Part shown: piece by piece, positions 42,798-52,725 of the stretch
Position numbering within the stretch: the stretch's first letter is position 1
How the letters are laid out: the number at the start of each line of letters is the position of its first letter
Source of the DNA: Monocercomonoides exilis
Lineage: Eukaryota > Preaxostyla > Oxymonadida > Polymastigidae
Assembly (NCBI GenBank): GCA_001643675.2
Contig: LSRY02000052.1
Span: forward strand, 310,001-374,000
Reading direction: 5' to 3'
Length of the DNA stretch: 64,000 bases
Translations under genes and position numbers: made by a program
Notes under the pieces: generated by a model
Databases searched by the model: none
What the model was told of the DNA's origin: nothing
What the model saw: only the letters and a program-made list of their open reading frames with translations

Positions 42798-45005
42798 GAA
42801 TGGATGGATGGATGGATGAAGGGAGGGATGGATGGTGGTAAATATGATAATAGTTATGAAGTTCAGTATTAAATTTGTATGCAAAAGAATATTTTCAATA
42901 AAAATATACAAATATGAAATATTAATCGCCATTTGCCTGATAATTCTCCACTAAATGCACACCTCCTCTTCTTGTCGCAGCTGGAGAGTTGCTCAAAGAA
43001 ATCGACCTGCTTCTTCTCTGTCTGTTTCCTCCGTCATCGCCATTCCCACTCCCGTTCATTCTTCGTGTGTTCTGCCTGTTCCTCTGCTGCGTCTGGATCG
43101 GTGCAAGCACATCGCTCTTCTCTTCCCCTTCTTTCCTCTTCGTCTTCTTCGCCTGTTTATTTCTTTGTTGTTGTTGTTGTTGTTGTTGTGTGGTTGAGAA
43201 CATCCCAAGTGATGAATGCCTTCCATATCCTTCATTCACACCGGGTGAAGCAACAGAATAGAACGAGATCGCCCGGCGGTTCGGAGACGGAGACATTCTT
43301 CCTGCTCTCCTCCTTCCAGCAGACGGCAGCGTCGACAGAGAAGAAGAAAAGCCCAGTGAAGATTGCCTTCTTTCTGTGTCTCCTCGGCGCGTGTGCCGCA
43401 ACACTGGCTCGCATGACGCAGAACGCTGTTTGTACATCAGCCCATCCCCTCTTCTTTTGCTTCGCCTTCTGCCTTCTCTTCCTCCTTCTCTTCCTCCTTC
43501 TCTTCCTTCTTCAATTCCTTCTTCTCCTTCTTGCTCTTGCTCTTGTTCCTGCACCATCTCCATTCCTCTGCCATTCCCATTCCTCTCTCTCCCTCCTTCC
43601 AACGAGTCTGTCGTGCTGCTCCTATTCAGCGGCGAGTGTGTCCCGAACGACGACTTCGCCTGCCTCTGGCGCGGGTTCCTGTCTGTGTGCAGCTGGAGCA
43701 CTGTGCGCGAGGCAGAGGGGGAGAGAAAGGGGATGAGGATGGCTGGGATAATCGGCTGCGACTTGACTGTCGGCACCTGCCGCTGCAGAGGCGCCGATGA
43801 CGACTGCACACGGAGCCGCGCAGCACCCACGGAAGGCGTGGAGAAATCGGGGGAGAACAGCTTTGAGGAAGAGAGGGAAAGAGAAGAAGGTGAAGAAGTA
43901 AAAGAGGAGGAAGAGGAGGAAGTGTAGTTGGTGGCAGAGAGCGGGCTCTTCCGGTGCTTGGTGACTGACGGCGGAGACGGCGGCTCTGCTCCGAAAGCGT
44001 CTCTCCTCTGGCTCTCGCTGCGATTGAGCTCTTTAGGACTCGTCTTTGCGAGCGTGTTGCGCCTTCTCGTTTGAGGAGGGGTGTTCAGCGCATCTTCGTT
44101 TTTTCGCGCTTCGTGCTGGGCTGTGGCGATGTCTGAGCTGTAGTCCTCGTCAGCCTCTGGCCTGTCGTCTTTCTCTCCCGGCATCGCCTCGCTGTCTTCG
44201 TTCGCATCTGACTGGCTCTCAAAGCTGTCGCTCAGAGATGAAGGCATCTGCTTTGAGGGAGAATGGCCATCCTCTCTTGAAGGATTAGCTTTCTGCCTCT
44301 GTTTTCTCTGTAGCGGAGAATATAGAGGACTTTCAGGGCCCGTTGACGCTTGAGAAAACGTTAAGGAGCTACCTAGTACTCGCATTGCTGAAGAAGCTCG
44401 GGGACGTGGATTAGTAACATATGGAGAAGATGTCAAAGAAGGAGTGCTAGATGCAATCAACCCAACAAAGACCGCGGAATCTGGATTCAGATCTGTGGTT
44501 CTTTGCTTTTTACTCTCATTAAAGTGTTGCTGATTTGGTAAGTGTTTTTTTGGTTTCCAATTTTCGTCGTCACCAGAATTAAGCGGAGGGAAAAGGACTT
44601 GCTTGGGAGAATCCGATAGGCCAAAAATTTGCTCTGTCATCGCTTGCTGGGGTGCTTCGTCTAATCGTGTATTAATTTTTGGATGGGAAAATTTCAACAA
44701 TATGCGCTCCTTTGAAAGAGGAGGGAGAATTGAGAAATCTAAAAAAATAATCAATCAATAAAAAAGGTTCATGTTCCAATAATTACTCGTTTTCAATACC
44801 TTCTTCAAAAAATTCAGAGTGAGTTTTGCTTGCTTTGTGCAATGGAGGTGAATTGGAAGAGGCAGGAGATTTGTTATTCTAAATAAACATGTTATAAAAT
44901 AATTTATAAGCCTAAAAATCGTGCATTTTAAAAGCAAGCCTGAAACCGACCGGAATTTGTGTGCAAAGTTAATTTATTTTGTGATGGAGAATAGGTATCA
45001 ATCAT
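38723..45005 (-). CDS. 1957-aa protein with ~1000-residue Glu/Lys/Arg helix
   Basis: Exons are 45005-44940, 44878-44800, 44738-42963 and 42675-38723, in frame throughout. Residues 1-640 are Ser/Pro/Arg-rich with poly-Gln and a Glu-Gln patch. Exon 4 opens with a helical segment (WSRALQRISERLAKEDER, about 650). Residues from about 770 to 1750 are almost only Glu, Lys, Arg and Gln/Met, with i to i+4 opposite charges as in single alpha helices or MAP7/caldesmon/trichohyalin-type rods. The C-terminus has a Lys run, an Asp/Glu block and Ser-rich sequence. The first intron uses a GC donor (CAG|GCTTGC). A microtubule-associated or structural role is inferred from composition only; composition alone can mimic many coiled-coil families. 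Confidence 0.85.
42715..42836. repeat. compound microsatellite in an intron
   Basis: On the + strand the order is (AAG)n, (ATG)n of about 12 units, (TTG)n of about 12 units, (GGAT)n, then degenerate GGAT copies. It fills much of the 287-nt intron 42676-42962 of the coil-protein gene. The intron donor (GAG|GTGTGC) and acceptor (CTTCAG|AG) lie outside the repeat. Confidence 0.9.
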
Positions 45006-45508
45006 TGTTGCACGCTTTTCATTATAAAATCAATGACAAAGATAAAGAAAGTGTCAAAGAAAAGGTCATGAAAAAAATAATAATTAAAATAATGATGTAA
45101 AAAATAATGCATACGATAAAACAAAGAATGGCCCGTCTCCTCTTGAATTCAAGAAAATGAAACGAAAATTATACCCATATTTTCAATAACATGGATCTAT
45201 CAAAAACCTTCTTCTTCATTTCAGATAACCTTTGTTTTTTTCATTTTTTTAATAAGTTAAAACGGATAAAAAATATCTTTTATTACAATATAATATGTTA
45301 GTGTGAAATTACTTCAATATTCCATAAAAAGTGATATATAAAATAGTTCAAATGCAAAGAAAATACTTCAACGAGAACAGTAAAGAAAGATAAACATTCA
45401 CTTGAATAGAAAAATCCTCTCAGATTGGGAAAAGATAAAGTGAAAAGAGAAATGATTGTTTTAATATTTAAAATCAATGTATCAAACAAAGAGCGTGAAG
45501 TAGAAGAA

Positions 45509-46308
45509 TTAGCCACAGCATCCTCCTTTAGCTGGCTTTGTTTCAGCCTGGACATCGACTGAAGATTGAATTGTATCGTCTTCAATGGTTTCTCGACTTA
45601 AAGCTGTTCTGGCAATATCCAAAAATGCTTGTTCGACGTTTGTGTTGTCTTTAGCTGAAGTCTCGAAATATGCCATGCTTCCCTTTGACCTGCACCATCC
45701 TTCAGCTTTCTTTGTAGATACAGTTCTTGATTCTTCAAGATCGGTCTTGTTTCCGAGAACAAGAAACGGGAAATGTTCAGGGTCTTGAGGCGAGCCCTGG
45801 AACAAAAATTCATCTTTCCAACCTTCTAAGTTGTCGAATGACTTCGCTCCTGTAACATCGAAAACAAGGACACATGCATCAGCACCACGATAGAATGCAA
45901 CTCCAAGAGATTGGAATCGTTCCAGACCAGCTAAAGTTTTCGTGAAATTATTTTAAACAGATAAATAAAAGTTTGACAGTAAATCCAATATTAATATTGA
46001 ACAATTCAAACAAACCTGTATCCCAGATTTGCATTGTAACTTGTCTACCATCAACAATAACTTCCTGAATGTGAGAAATATCAAACAAATTTTATGAGAA
46101 ATAAATGAAAAAAAAATCATTCATTGCATTTATTAAAAATAAATACTAAATAATTCAGTCAAACCTTTGTAAGGAAATCAGCGCCAATTGTTGCCTTGTA
46201 TTGTGAACTGAATTTGTGTTGAGCAAATTGATTAATCAAAGATGTTTTTCCGACGCCTGAATCACCAAGAACAATAACTTTTAACAATGCACGCTTTCTT
46301 GTCGACAT
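45509..46308 (-). CDS. RAB7: Rab7-type small GTPase with Leu at the catalytic Gln position
   Basis: Exons are 46308-46165, 46064-46016 and 45930-45509, in frame; the product is 204 aa. It follows Rab7 closely: [72 protein letters not shown]. Rab7 controls late endosome/lysosome traffic. Position 67, the Gln that positions water for GTP hydrolysis, is Leu (DTAGLERF). The codon is CTG, read just after a clear ...TTTAG|CT splice junction. The same change occurs naturally in Rab25 and makes laboratory Rab7 GTP-locked. The C-terminus is GGCCG: the prenylation pair CC is followed by a single Gly rather than ending CC or CXC. Confidence 0.95.
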
Positions 46309-46352
46309 TTCAACAGATTTCTTAAAGATGCTGATCTGATATCTTCGTTTGG

Positions 46353-46366
46353 GGAATATTTATTCC
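46353..46366. promoter_or_regulatory. inverted repeat in a very short divergent promoter
   Basis: GGAATA-TT-TATTCC forms a perfect 6-bp inverted repeat. It lies within the 66 bp between the Rab7 start (46308, -) and ATG 46375 (+). Its central position fits a dimeric protein site or a shared AT-rich promoter element; this is inferred from position only. Confidence 0.3.
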
Positions 46367-46374
46367 GATATATT

Positions 46375-46614
46375 ATGGTTGGAGATGAGATTATTCAAAT
46401 ATCATTCAATGAAAAAAAAGATATTTTTTCTTCGTTAATAAAAACATGTAATTCTTATGATAACAAGTATCTTTTCATTTGTGATAAAATTAACATTACG
46501 AACAAATTAAAATCAAATCTTTTAAAAAGCTTAAACTGCAAATGCCTTAAATCATTTCCTCACAAACAAAGTGTTTTCGGAAACACAGGAAAAGTTAAGA
46601 CAAAGCAAAAATAA
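46375..46614 (+). CDS. small hypothetical protein (79 aa)
   Basis: ATG 46375 opens 79 residues without introns. The order looks protein-like: MVGDEIIQISFNEKKDIF, a middle KYLFICDKINITNK, and a Lys/Cys/Ser end. It is head-to-head with Rab7 and tail-to-tail with the next frame. I do not recognise it. Confidence 0.45.
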   Translation: MVGDEIIQISFNEKKDIFSSLIKTCNSYDNKYLFICDKINITNKLKSNLLKSLNCKCLKSFPHKQSVFGNTGKVKTKQK

Positions 46615-46639
46615 ACAAAAAAATTCAAAAATCATCAAA

Positions 46640-46960
46640 TTAAAAGTACATTGAAAAATGGCTAAAAAAATGCCTTTGATAAAATGAGAATGAATACATA
46701 TGTTTAATCGCTTTAAATGAGTAGAAGCGCATTGGCAGAGCAGCAGTCGCTTCATTTCGCAATGTTTCCCAACTTATTCTTTGCCAGAGCGTTCCTCGCA
46801 TCTGAAGAAGACCTAGGCATCGCTCATCAGCTGCATTCAAACAGAGGGATCGGAATGCTTCGAATGAGAATGTTGTGAATTGGCACAGAAAATCAGCTGC
46901 CATTTTCAGCTGCTCCAGCAAAACAGCCTCCCCGTCTGTCATCTTATACTCTTTCTCCAT
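46640..46960 (-). CDS. helical protein (106 aa) or last exon of the upstream gene
   Basis: This frame starts at ATG 46960 and encodes an amphipathic helical sequence (AVLLEQLKMAADFLCQF, SLCLNAADERCLGLLQMRG). It is 37 bp past the TAA of the gene at 46998-48515 on the same strand. Joining the two needs a weak donor (GCATCA|GTTCCA) to ...TTAGCAG|AAC; the stronger GTTTGC donor breaks the frame. The last ~20 residues look like intron read-through, so the C-terminus may differ. Confidence 0.45.
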   Translation of the reverse strand: MEKEYKMTDGEAVLLEQLKMAADFLCQFTTFSFEAFRSLCLNAADERCLGLLQMRGTLWQRISWETLRNEATAALPMRFYSFKAIKHMYSFSFYQRHFFSHFSMYF

Positions 46961-46997
46961 TTCTTCTGTGTTCTGCTAACCTTTTCTGTTTTTATTT

Positions 46998-48186
46998 TTA
47001 TGGTTTTGAGGCAAACTGAGCTGAAGCAGATGGAACTGATGCAAAAGCAGGCGGTGCTGAAGCCTTGGCAGATGGCGAAGACGCGGGCGATGCTGCTGAA
47101 GTGGCTGCAGTTGATTTTGAAGCATCGTTTGAAGAAGGCCTCGAAAGCACCCTCGGCTTCGCCTTCGATGCTGGAATCGGAGAGGACTTGTGGGCAGAGA
47201 CAGGAAGAGCAGGCAGAGCAGGCAGAGAGGCAGTGGCTGTACTTGAAGCCAGCTTCGGGGCGCTGCTCGGAGAAGAAATTGGGCTTGAAGACGGTGTTGA
47301 AGATGGCGTTGAAGCAGAAGCTGCAGCCGTGTTTGTAGCTGAGGGCGCATTTGACGCTGAAGCCACACGTTTCAGAGGGGTAAAGGGTGCTTTTGGTTTT
47401 GGCTTGGGACTTTCAGCAGTGCCCTCACTTGACAAGAGAGCGTTTTTCCTCTCGTCTTTCGTCTGCATTTTTTGGTTCATCGCCATTGTAAGCTCGTCAG
47501 ACAGCTGTTTGTAGCTGCGGCAGCGCACTCCAAACGAAAAGGACACTTTTTCAGATGAGCTGGCGCTCGAAATAATTCCTTTTTCAACCATCTCTGAACT
47601 GTTGGTGAATTCAGCGATTGTTATCGAAGAATTGCTGCTTTTGTGAACGCCGCCTGAATGAGCAAAAGAACCAGAAGAAGAAGAGGAAGAGGAAGAGGAA
47701 GAGGAAGAAGAAGAAGAAGAAGCAAATCGAGAAATGCCACTGTGCACAATGCAGTTTGCAGGAGATGCTGTGGCCAGTAAATCCTGTGACGAAGCAAAGA
47801 GGGCAGGGAGCTCTCCTGGCCTGTGCATGTAAATCGTCCAGTGGTAGACAAAAGGCTCAGTGAATGAGAAGTTCTCATCTGATGCTTGCGGAGCATCCGA
47901 AGACGCCGATGCCTTTGAGGCAGCACGCGGCTGTGCAGATGTTAGGCGTCTCGCTGGCGGTGGAGAAAGGATTGGTCTTCTTCCTGTTGTTGCTTCTCTT
48001 GCTTGGCAGTGCTGCTGCTCTTCATGCAAAGCGTTGTCTGCCAATTCAAGCGCAACCTGGACGTTGTACTCATCTTTGACAGATGCTGCATTCAAAGTGA
48101 CATGGAGCTTCCACTTGTGCAGCAGCGGTGCCTGTTCAAACAACTGAGATGAGAAAACAATGTTCCAGTTTTCAGAAGGAGAAGGA

Positions 48187-48224
<38 letters not shown>

Positions 48225-48515
48225 CAATTCTGAAGGTGGAGATAGAGTTAGCGTGAGGGCATGGGCAAATGTGGAAAATGGAGGAATGAGTAGAGAAGTG
48301 AGAGTCGACTGAGATGACCGTGAAGAAGAAGGGGAAGAAGAGGAAGAAGAGGAGGAGGAAGAGGAAGAAGAAGAAGAAGACGATAAAGCACCAGATATCT
48401 GAAATGGAGTAGAAGTTGACTTTTTTGGATCTGCAGTGGGTCTCTGTCCTTGTGAAGAAAAATTGGATTCGTGTTCTTTAAAATAACGCAGACGTCTTTC
48501 AAAAAGTCGAGACAT
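46998..48515 (-). CDS. Ser-rich protein with conserved-looking central segments
   Basis: From ATG 48515 the frame encodes 505 aa. A basic N-terminus (SRLFERRLRYFKEHESNF) leads into poly-Ser. Ordered segments resemble a beta-rich domain broken by Ser runs: ENWNIVFSSQLFEQAPLLHK, WKLHVTLNAASVKDEYNVQV, FTEPFVYHWTIYMHRPGE, and KVSFSFGVRCRSYKQLSDEL. The final ~150 residues are Ala/Ser/Pro-rich. I do not recognise the family. The Ser runs use TCA repeats at 48187-48224 and TCT/TCC repeats elsewhere, so they are expanded microsatellites within one domain. Confidence 0.7.
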
Positions 48516-48637
48516 TGTCAATTTCTATAATTAAGCATTTTTGTATTTCATTTATAGCAAAAATTAAGGAATAATGGCGTAATTAAGAAAAATGTAAAAG
48601 TTAAGCAAATAAAAATCTTCTTATAATTTGGTATAAA

Positions 48638-49445
48638 TTATGTAAACAAAACTTCCTTTCCTTTAGTTATTAATTCCTCTCGTTTCGAAAGCAATGATTG
48701 AGGATTATGCTGCTTTTTCACTTCAGATTGAACATCTTCAAAAGAAGAACTCAGATTCAACAAATTTTCTTCTAATTCTCTTGCTTTATGAGTTAAAAAC
48801 ATAATGTTTTTCAACTTTCTTTCTTCTCTCAGTTGTTTATCTTCTTTAAAAAGAAGTGTTATTTCTTTGTCATCTTGAAAAAATTCATCTTCAATGTTTT
48901 GTGTTCTTAAACTCATCTCTTTCTTTATTTGATTTAACTCATCGATTCGATTGAATAAATTATCACTTAAGTTAAGCAAGTCTAGCTTGCATTGTTCAAC
49001 AGCTTCCGCGGAAGAAACAATTTCGTGCTGTTTATGTGTTCCTCCTAAAACCGCACAATCAGCGCAAACTGCAGTTTTGCAAGTCAAGCAAAAATATTCA
49101 CGTGTTTTTGTTGGATGAAATTTGCACGCAAATGAACTTTCTATTTTGTTTTCTTTCAAATTTTTCATTTTCTTTAAATATGTGTCAAAAGATTGACTTT
49201 AAAAAGAAATAGCTTGTACATTATCATGAACATACTTCATTGATATTTTTTGATAATCTTTCAATGTGCACATAATCGCGTATTGCAACGTGTTTGCGGC
49301 AATAAGGACAAAAGTTCATTTTTCCAAGCCACTCTTTTATACATGAAAAGCAAAATACATGGGTGCAACAATTTGCAATAACTGGATCTTCAGCTTCGCA
49401 TAAGCATATTGCACATAAAAATAAATCATTATCAATGTCATCCAT
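48638..49445 (-). CDS. TRIM-like RING / B-box / coiled-coil protein
   Basis: Exons are 49445-49236 and 49171-48638 with a 64-nt GTATGT...TTTAAAG intron; the product is 247 aa. Residues 11-50 form a C3HC4 RING (CAIC...CTHVFCFSC...CPYC). Residues ~82-125 form a B-box type 2 (CKFH...CLTC...CADC...THKQH). A ~110-residue coiled coil follows. This is the ordered RBCC set of TRIM ubiquitin ligases, so E3 activity and oligomerisation are expected. There is no PRY-SPRY or other C-terminal recognition domain, so partner choice must rest on the coil. Confidence 0.92.
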
Positions 49446-49845
49446 AAATATTTTTGATTTTTATCAAAATGATAAATAAAATAATAATAATGGGAACATT
49501 TTTGATTCGATTAACATTCAGATGCAAGCGAACGAAAGAACCTTTTTTCAAATAATGTTTTTCTCTCCTCCAATCAAGAGTGTTTCTTTCTTTGCAATTC
49601 CGAAATTAAAGAAATAATAATTCTTGTGTTAAAAATAATATTTAATTTGATGTATTCAAGGCTTATGAAACTTTAAAAAGGAAAACTTACAAAAACATTA
49701 TTCTTAATTCACAGCGCATCTGTTTAAACAAATGACAAACAAAGGATTTTGTTCCAAAATCGAAGAAAAATTGAAGAAATTATGTAACGAAAAACAATTT
49801 TCAAAAACTGAATAGAAATTATGAATTACTGAAAATAGAAGATTT
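49446..49845. other. AT-rich spacer
   Basis: No gene is seen. It separates two genes on the same strand and should contain the promoter of the TRIM-like gene and the 3' UTR of the Gly/Cys-rich gene. Confidence 0.4.
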
Positions 49846-50808
49846 TTAGCATCCTCCATATCCACAACTGGACGATCTGCAGCTTCCTCCATTTCCGCAG
49901 CATCCACGAGAGTTGCAGTTCATTCCAGCAGCATTGCTATAGCAGTTGTTGGCATTTCCACATGCACGGTTTCCAGCAATCTGGCGTGATCCAGCGCACA
50001 TGTTTGCATGGCCCATATCATAGCAATCGTTTCCTGTGCTGCATGCTTCGTTTGAACGACGGATCAAGAATTCATCTGCGCATTTTTGAGCATAGGCACG
50101 GTCACCATGAGCGCGCATGGTGTCAGCATTCATGTGAGCACCATTTGCTGATCCACAAACTGCTCCTTGGTTGTATCCACAGTTTCTGTTTCCTGCTCCG
50201 TAACAGTTAGCTGAATTTCCATTGGCATATCCGGCTCCGTGTCTTCCTTCAGTAGCTGATGTTTGCCCATACATACGTGGGGATTGGCACATGTTTCCGT
50301 AGTTACCAAATCCTCCGCCCATTCCATTGAATCCTAAACCATTGCATCCCATTCCATTGAATCCCATTCCATTGAATCCCATTCCATTGCAGCCATTGGA
50401 ACCCATTCCGTTGCATCCATTGAATCCCTGTTGGCATCCACCGAACATTGGACCAAATCCACCGCAGGCACCCATTCCGCATGGAGATCCGCAGGCGCAC
50501 AATTCATAGCAGCATCCGTCTGGGTAGCAGCTTGATCCACAGCACATTTCCTCCATATCATCATCGGACAATTCAGAGCCAGACAAGAATCCCATTCCGC
50601 CATATCCTAATCCTCCATATCCTAATCCTCCATATCCCATTCCTCCATATCCCATTCCTCCATATCCCATTCCTCCATATCCCATTCCACCGTAACCCAT
50701 TCCACCATATCCCATTCCTCCATATCCCATTCCGCCAAGTCCTCCCATACCGCCCCAGAACTGAGCAGTCAATGCAGCAAGTGAAAGAAGTCCAACAAAG
50801 AATTTCAT
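49846..50808 (-). CDS. secreted Gly/Cys/Asn-rich repeat protein
   Basis: ATG 50808 gives 320 aa, no intron. Residues 1-16 are a signal peptide (MKFFVGLLSLAALTAQ). About ten GYGGM-type pentapeptides follow, then a Cys-rich block (CCGSSCYPDGCCYELCACG), then tandem NGMGFNGMG/NGCNG repeats. A less repetitive half carries many Cys and Asn and ends in a Cys/Gly tail. Glycine loops plus paired Cys are typical of extracellular structural or adhesive proteins (cell coats, silk- or wall-type glycine-rich proteins). A surface or cyst-coat role is inferred. It stands out here in using Gly rather than Ser repeats and in being an obvious export product. Confidence 0.85.
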   Translation of the reverse strand: MKFFVGLLSLAALTAQFWGGMGGLGGMGYGGMGYGGMGYGGMGYGGMGYGGMGYGGMGYGGLGYGGLGYGGMGFLSGSELSDDDMEEMCCGSSCYPDGCCYELCACGSPCGMGACGGFGPMFGGCQQGFNGCNGMGSNGCNGMGFNGMGFNGMGCNGLGFNGMGGGFGNYGNMCQSPRMYGQTSATEGRHGAGYANGNSANCYGAGNRNCGYNQGAVCGSANGAHMNADTMRAHGDRAYAQKCADEFLIRRSNEACSTGNDCYDMGHANMCAGSRQIAGNRACGNANNCYSNAAGMNCNSRGCCGNGGSCRSSSCGYGGC

Positions 50809-51182
50809 TTTCAGCAAATGAATATGAATTTCAACAACAAGCAAAATGCAATGAAAATCAATTAAATTTTAATATTTAAACAGATTTATCAAATCAATTT
50901 ACAGTTTAGACATGAACAAAAAATCATTAACGCTCAAATCAATAATTAATAAATTTTTGATGGGATGAAGATCACAATTTCTATAAATGTTAAACACAGT
51001 TTCATCATTCTTTTAGTTTTATCAATTTCACCAAAAAATGCACAAAAGTTTGTTAGTGGTTACAAATTGTTTGCAAAAAAAACAAATTTTCACAAAAAAT
51101 AATTTCAAAATTTTGTTCTTCATTCAATTTAAATTTTGCATTTACCCAAAAACGAGTGAGAAATAAATTTATATGACTTAAT

Positions 51183-51223
<41 letters not shown>

Positions 51224-51624
51224 AAAAAAAAACTTGAAGTTACATATTTTCCCCTAATTGTTCAAATCAGATGAAAATTTTAAGTTCCCATCAAAAGATT
51301 TTGAAGTTTTGATATTTTCACAATCATTCACAACCCAAAAAACTACATTTCATCATATTCAAAAAAATCTGATTCAATGAGTATAACATACTACTCTATC
51401 AATTGAAAAAACAAAATAAAACATTTGTATACGAAAACCAAATCGGTTAATTTTTATGTTTTTAGAGAAACATGAAATTTAAAGAAAATGAAAATAATAT
51501 AGTGAAGTGAATAAAATAAAGAACTATGCGCAAAAGAAAAAATAATCTTCATTGCATGTCAAAAAACACGATATACCAAGCAAGAAAGTGAAATCATTAA
51601 AAAACAAGTTTTCAAAAAAACAAC
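50809..51624. other. AT-rich spacer with poly-T
   Basis: No gene is seen. It includes a 36-T run (51184-51219) and should hold the promoter of the secreted protein gene at its left. Confidence 0.4.
51184..51219. repeat. poly-T tract (36 T)
   Basis: An uninterrupted T run is followed by AATA and a 10-A run. No element boundaries or target duplications are visible. Confidence 0.9.
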
Positions 51625-52566
51625 TTATTTTGAAGAGCATCCACAGCAAAAATGAGATTTTGGTCCATGAAAAGAACGCGAAGTGGTTTCAAACGGAGCA
51701 GATGGGCCAACAAGAAGCTTGCTATCTTGAGGCTTATAAATATGCTTGTCATCTGGACAACCAGGATCTTTGTAAGTTTCTCTTGCTGTGGATTCCAACC
51801 TTCCAAGAGGACCTGCAGATTCTGGAACACCTTTAAAAGCTCTTTCTCTTGTAGGATAATCATCAGATGATGGACTTTTAAATGTTCCGCGTGTTGTTGT
51901 AGTAAAATCTGTAGGGCGAGTTCCCAAAGGTTGTGTTGAACTCTTAAAAGGCAATGATCGTTCAGTAGGCTCTCCAAGGTAATTTGTTCTGTACTCTGTA
52001 TCAAAAAGTCCAGGAGGAGATGATCTGGCCTTTGTTTCTCCTGGGCCCACAGACGGACTATACAAATCTTCGCTTGGCTTGATGTATGTTTGCCTATATG
52101 TTGTATCGAATTTTCCAGGTTCTGATTTCATTGGAGAATTAAAAGAACGTACACGAGCAGGATAATCAGCTGAAGACGGAGCCTTATAAGAATCTCTCGT
52201 CATTGTGTGAGGATCAAATGGTTCGCTACCCTTCCAAGAACGAGACTTAGCCAATGGCTCATGATCAACTTGTTTTGGAGTGTATTGGCGTTTCATTTCG
52301 GTTGCCATAGGAACCAAGCTGGGATCGGTTCCTAAGTTATCTGTTGGACGATACCCACGAGACGTTGGATAATCTTCATCACTTGGAGGCTTGTGAAAAC
52401 CTCTGCTCGTTGTGTTGAATGCATCAGGGTCATATGGCATAGTTTTTGAAGATTTTGGTTGTTCTTTTCCATGGCACAAACAGTCGCATTTATGTGCGCA
52501 TGTGCAGGGATAGTAAGGAGGACAAAGAGGAACAAGATCACAAGTTTTTGGCATAACGGTTTTCAT
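51625..52566 (-). CDS. SAXO-like axonemal microtubule-stabilising protein
   Basis: ATG 52566 encodes 313 aa without introns. The N-terminus has the Cys cluster of SAXO/FAM154 proteins (CPPYYPCTCAHKCDCLCH). It is followed by repeats of ~30 residues built on F-x-T-T/S-x-R-x-x-Y/F-x-x-P with SSADYP/SSDDYP spacers, for example FDTTYRQTYIKPSEDLY. SAXO proteins bind inside or along ciliary doublet microtubules through such repeats. It ends with a second Cys cluster (FCCGCSSK). This is direct evidence that the organism builds a flagellum or centriole. It is head-to-head with YIF1, 159 bp apart. Confidence 0.85.
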   Translation of the reverse strand: MKTVMPKTCDLVPLCPPYYPCTCAHKCDCLCHGKEQPKSSKTMPYDPDAFNTTSRGFHKPPSDEDYPTSRGYRPTDNLGTDPSLVPMATEMKRQYTPKQVDHEPLAKSRSWKGSEPFDPHTMTRDSYKAPSSADYPARVRSFNSPMKSEPGKFDTTYRQTYIKPSEDLYSPSVGPGETKARSSPPGLFDTEYRTNYLGEPTERSLPFKSSTQPLGTRPTDFTTTTRGTFKSPSSDDYPTRERAFKGVPESAGPLGRLESTARETYKDPGCPDDKHIYKPQDSKLLVGPSAPFETTSRSFHGPKSHFCCGCSSK

Positions 52567-52725
52567 AGCCCATACTATTTTTTTCGAAAAGTTGAACGAT
52601 AAAAAAATTATTGTAATTGATTTGTTTTTTAAAATTGAGCAATAATCATTTATCGCAAATCATGTTAATGATTATTGTTGGCCTTTTTGATCTTAACCAA
52701 TTTTCAATTATTAAACCAAATATTA

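Noticed and set aside
50448-50879. + strand His/Ile/Pro-rich repeat frame opposite the Gly-rich gene
   Set aside because: It is the mirror of the GYGGM repeats; the - strand frame has a signal peptide and patterned Cys residues, and this one has neither.
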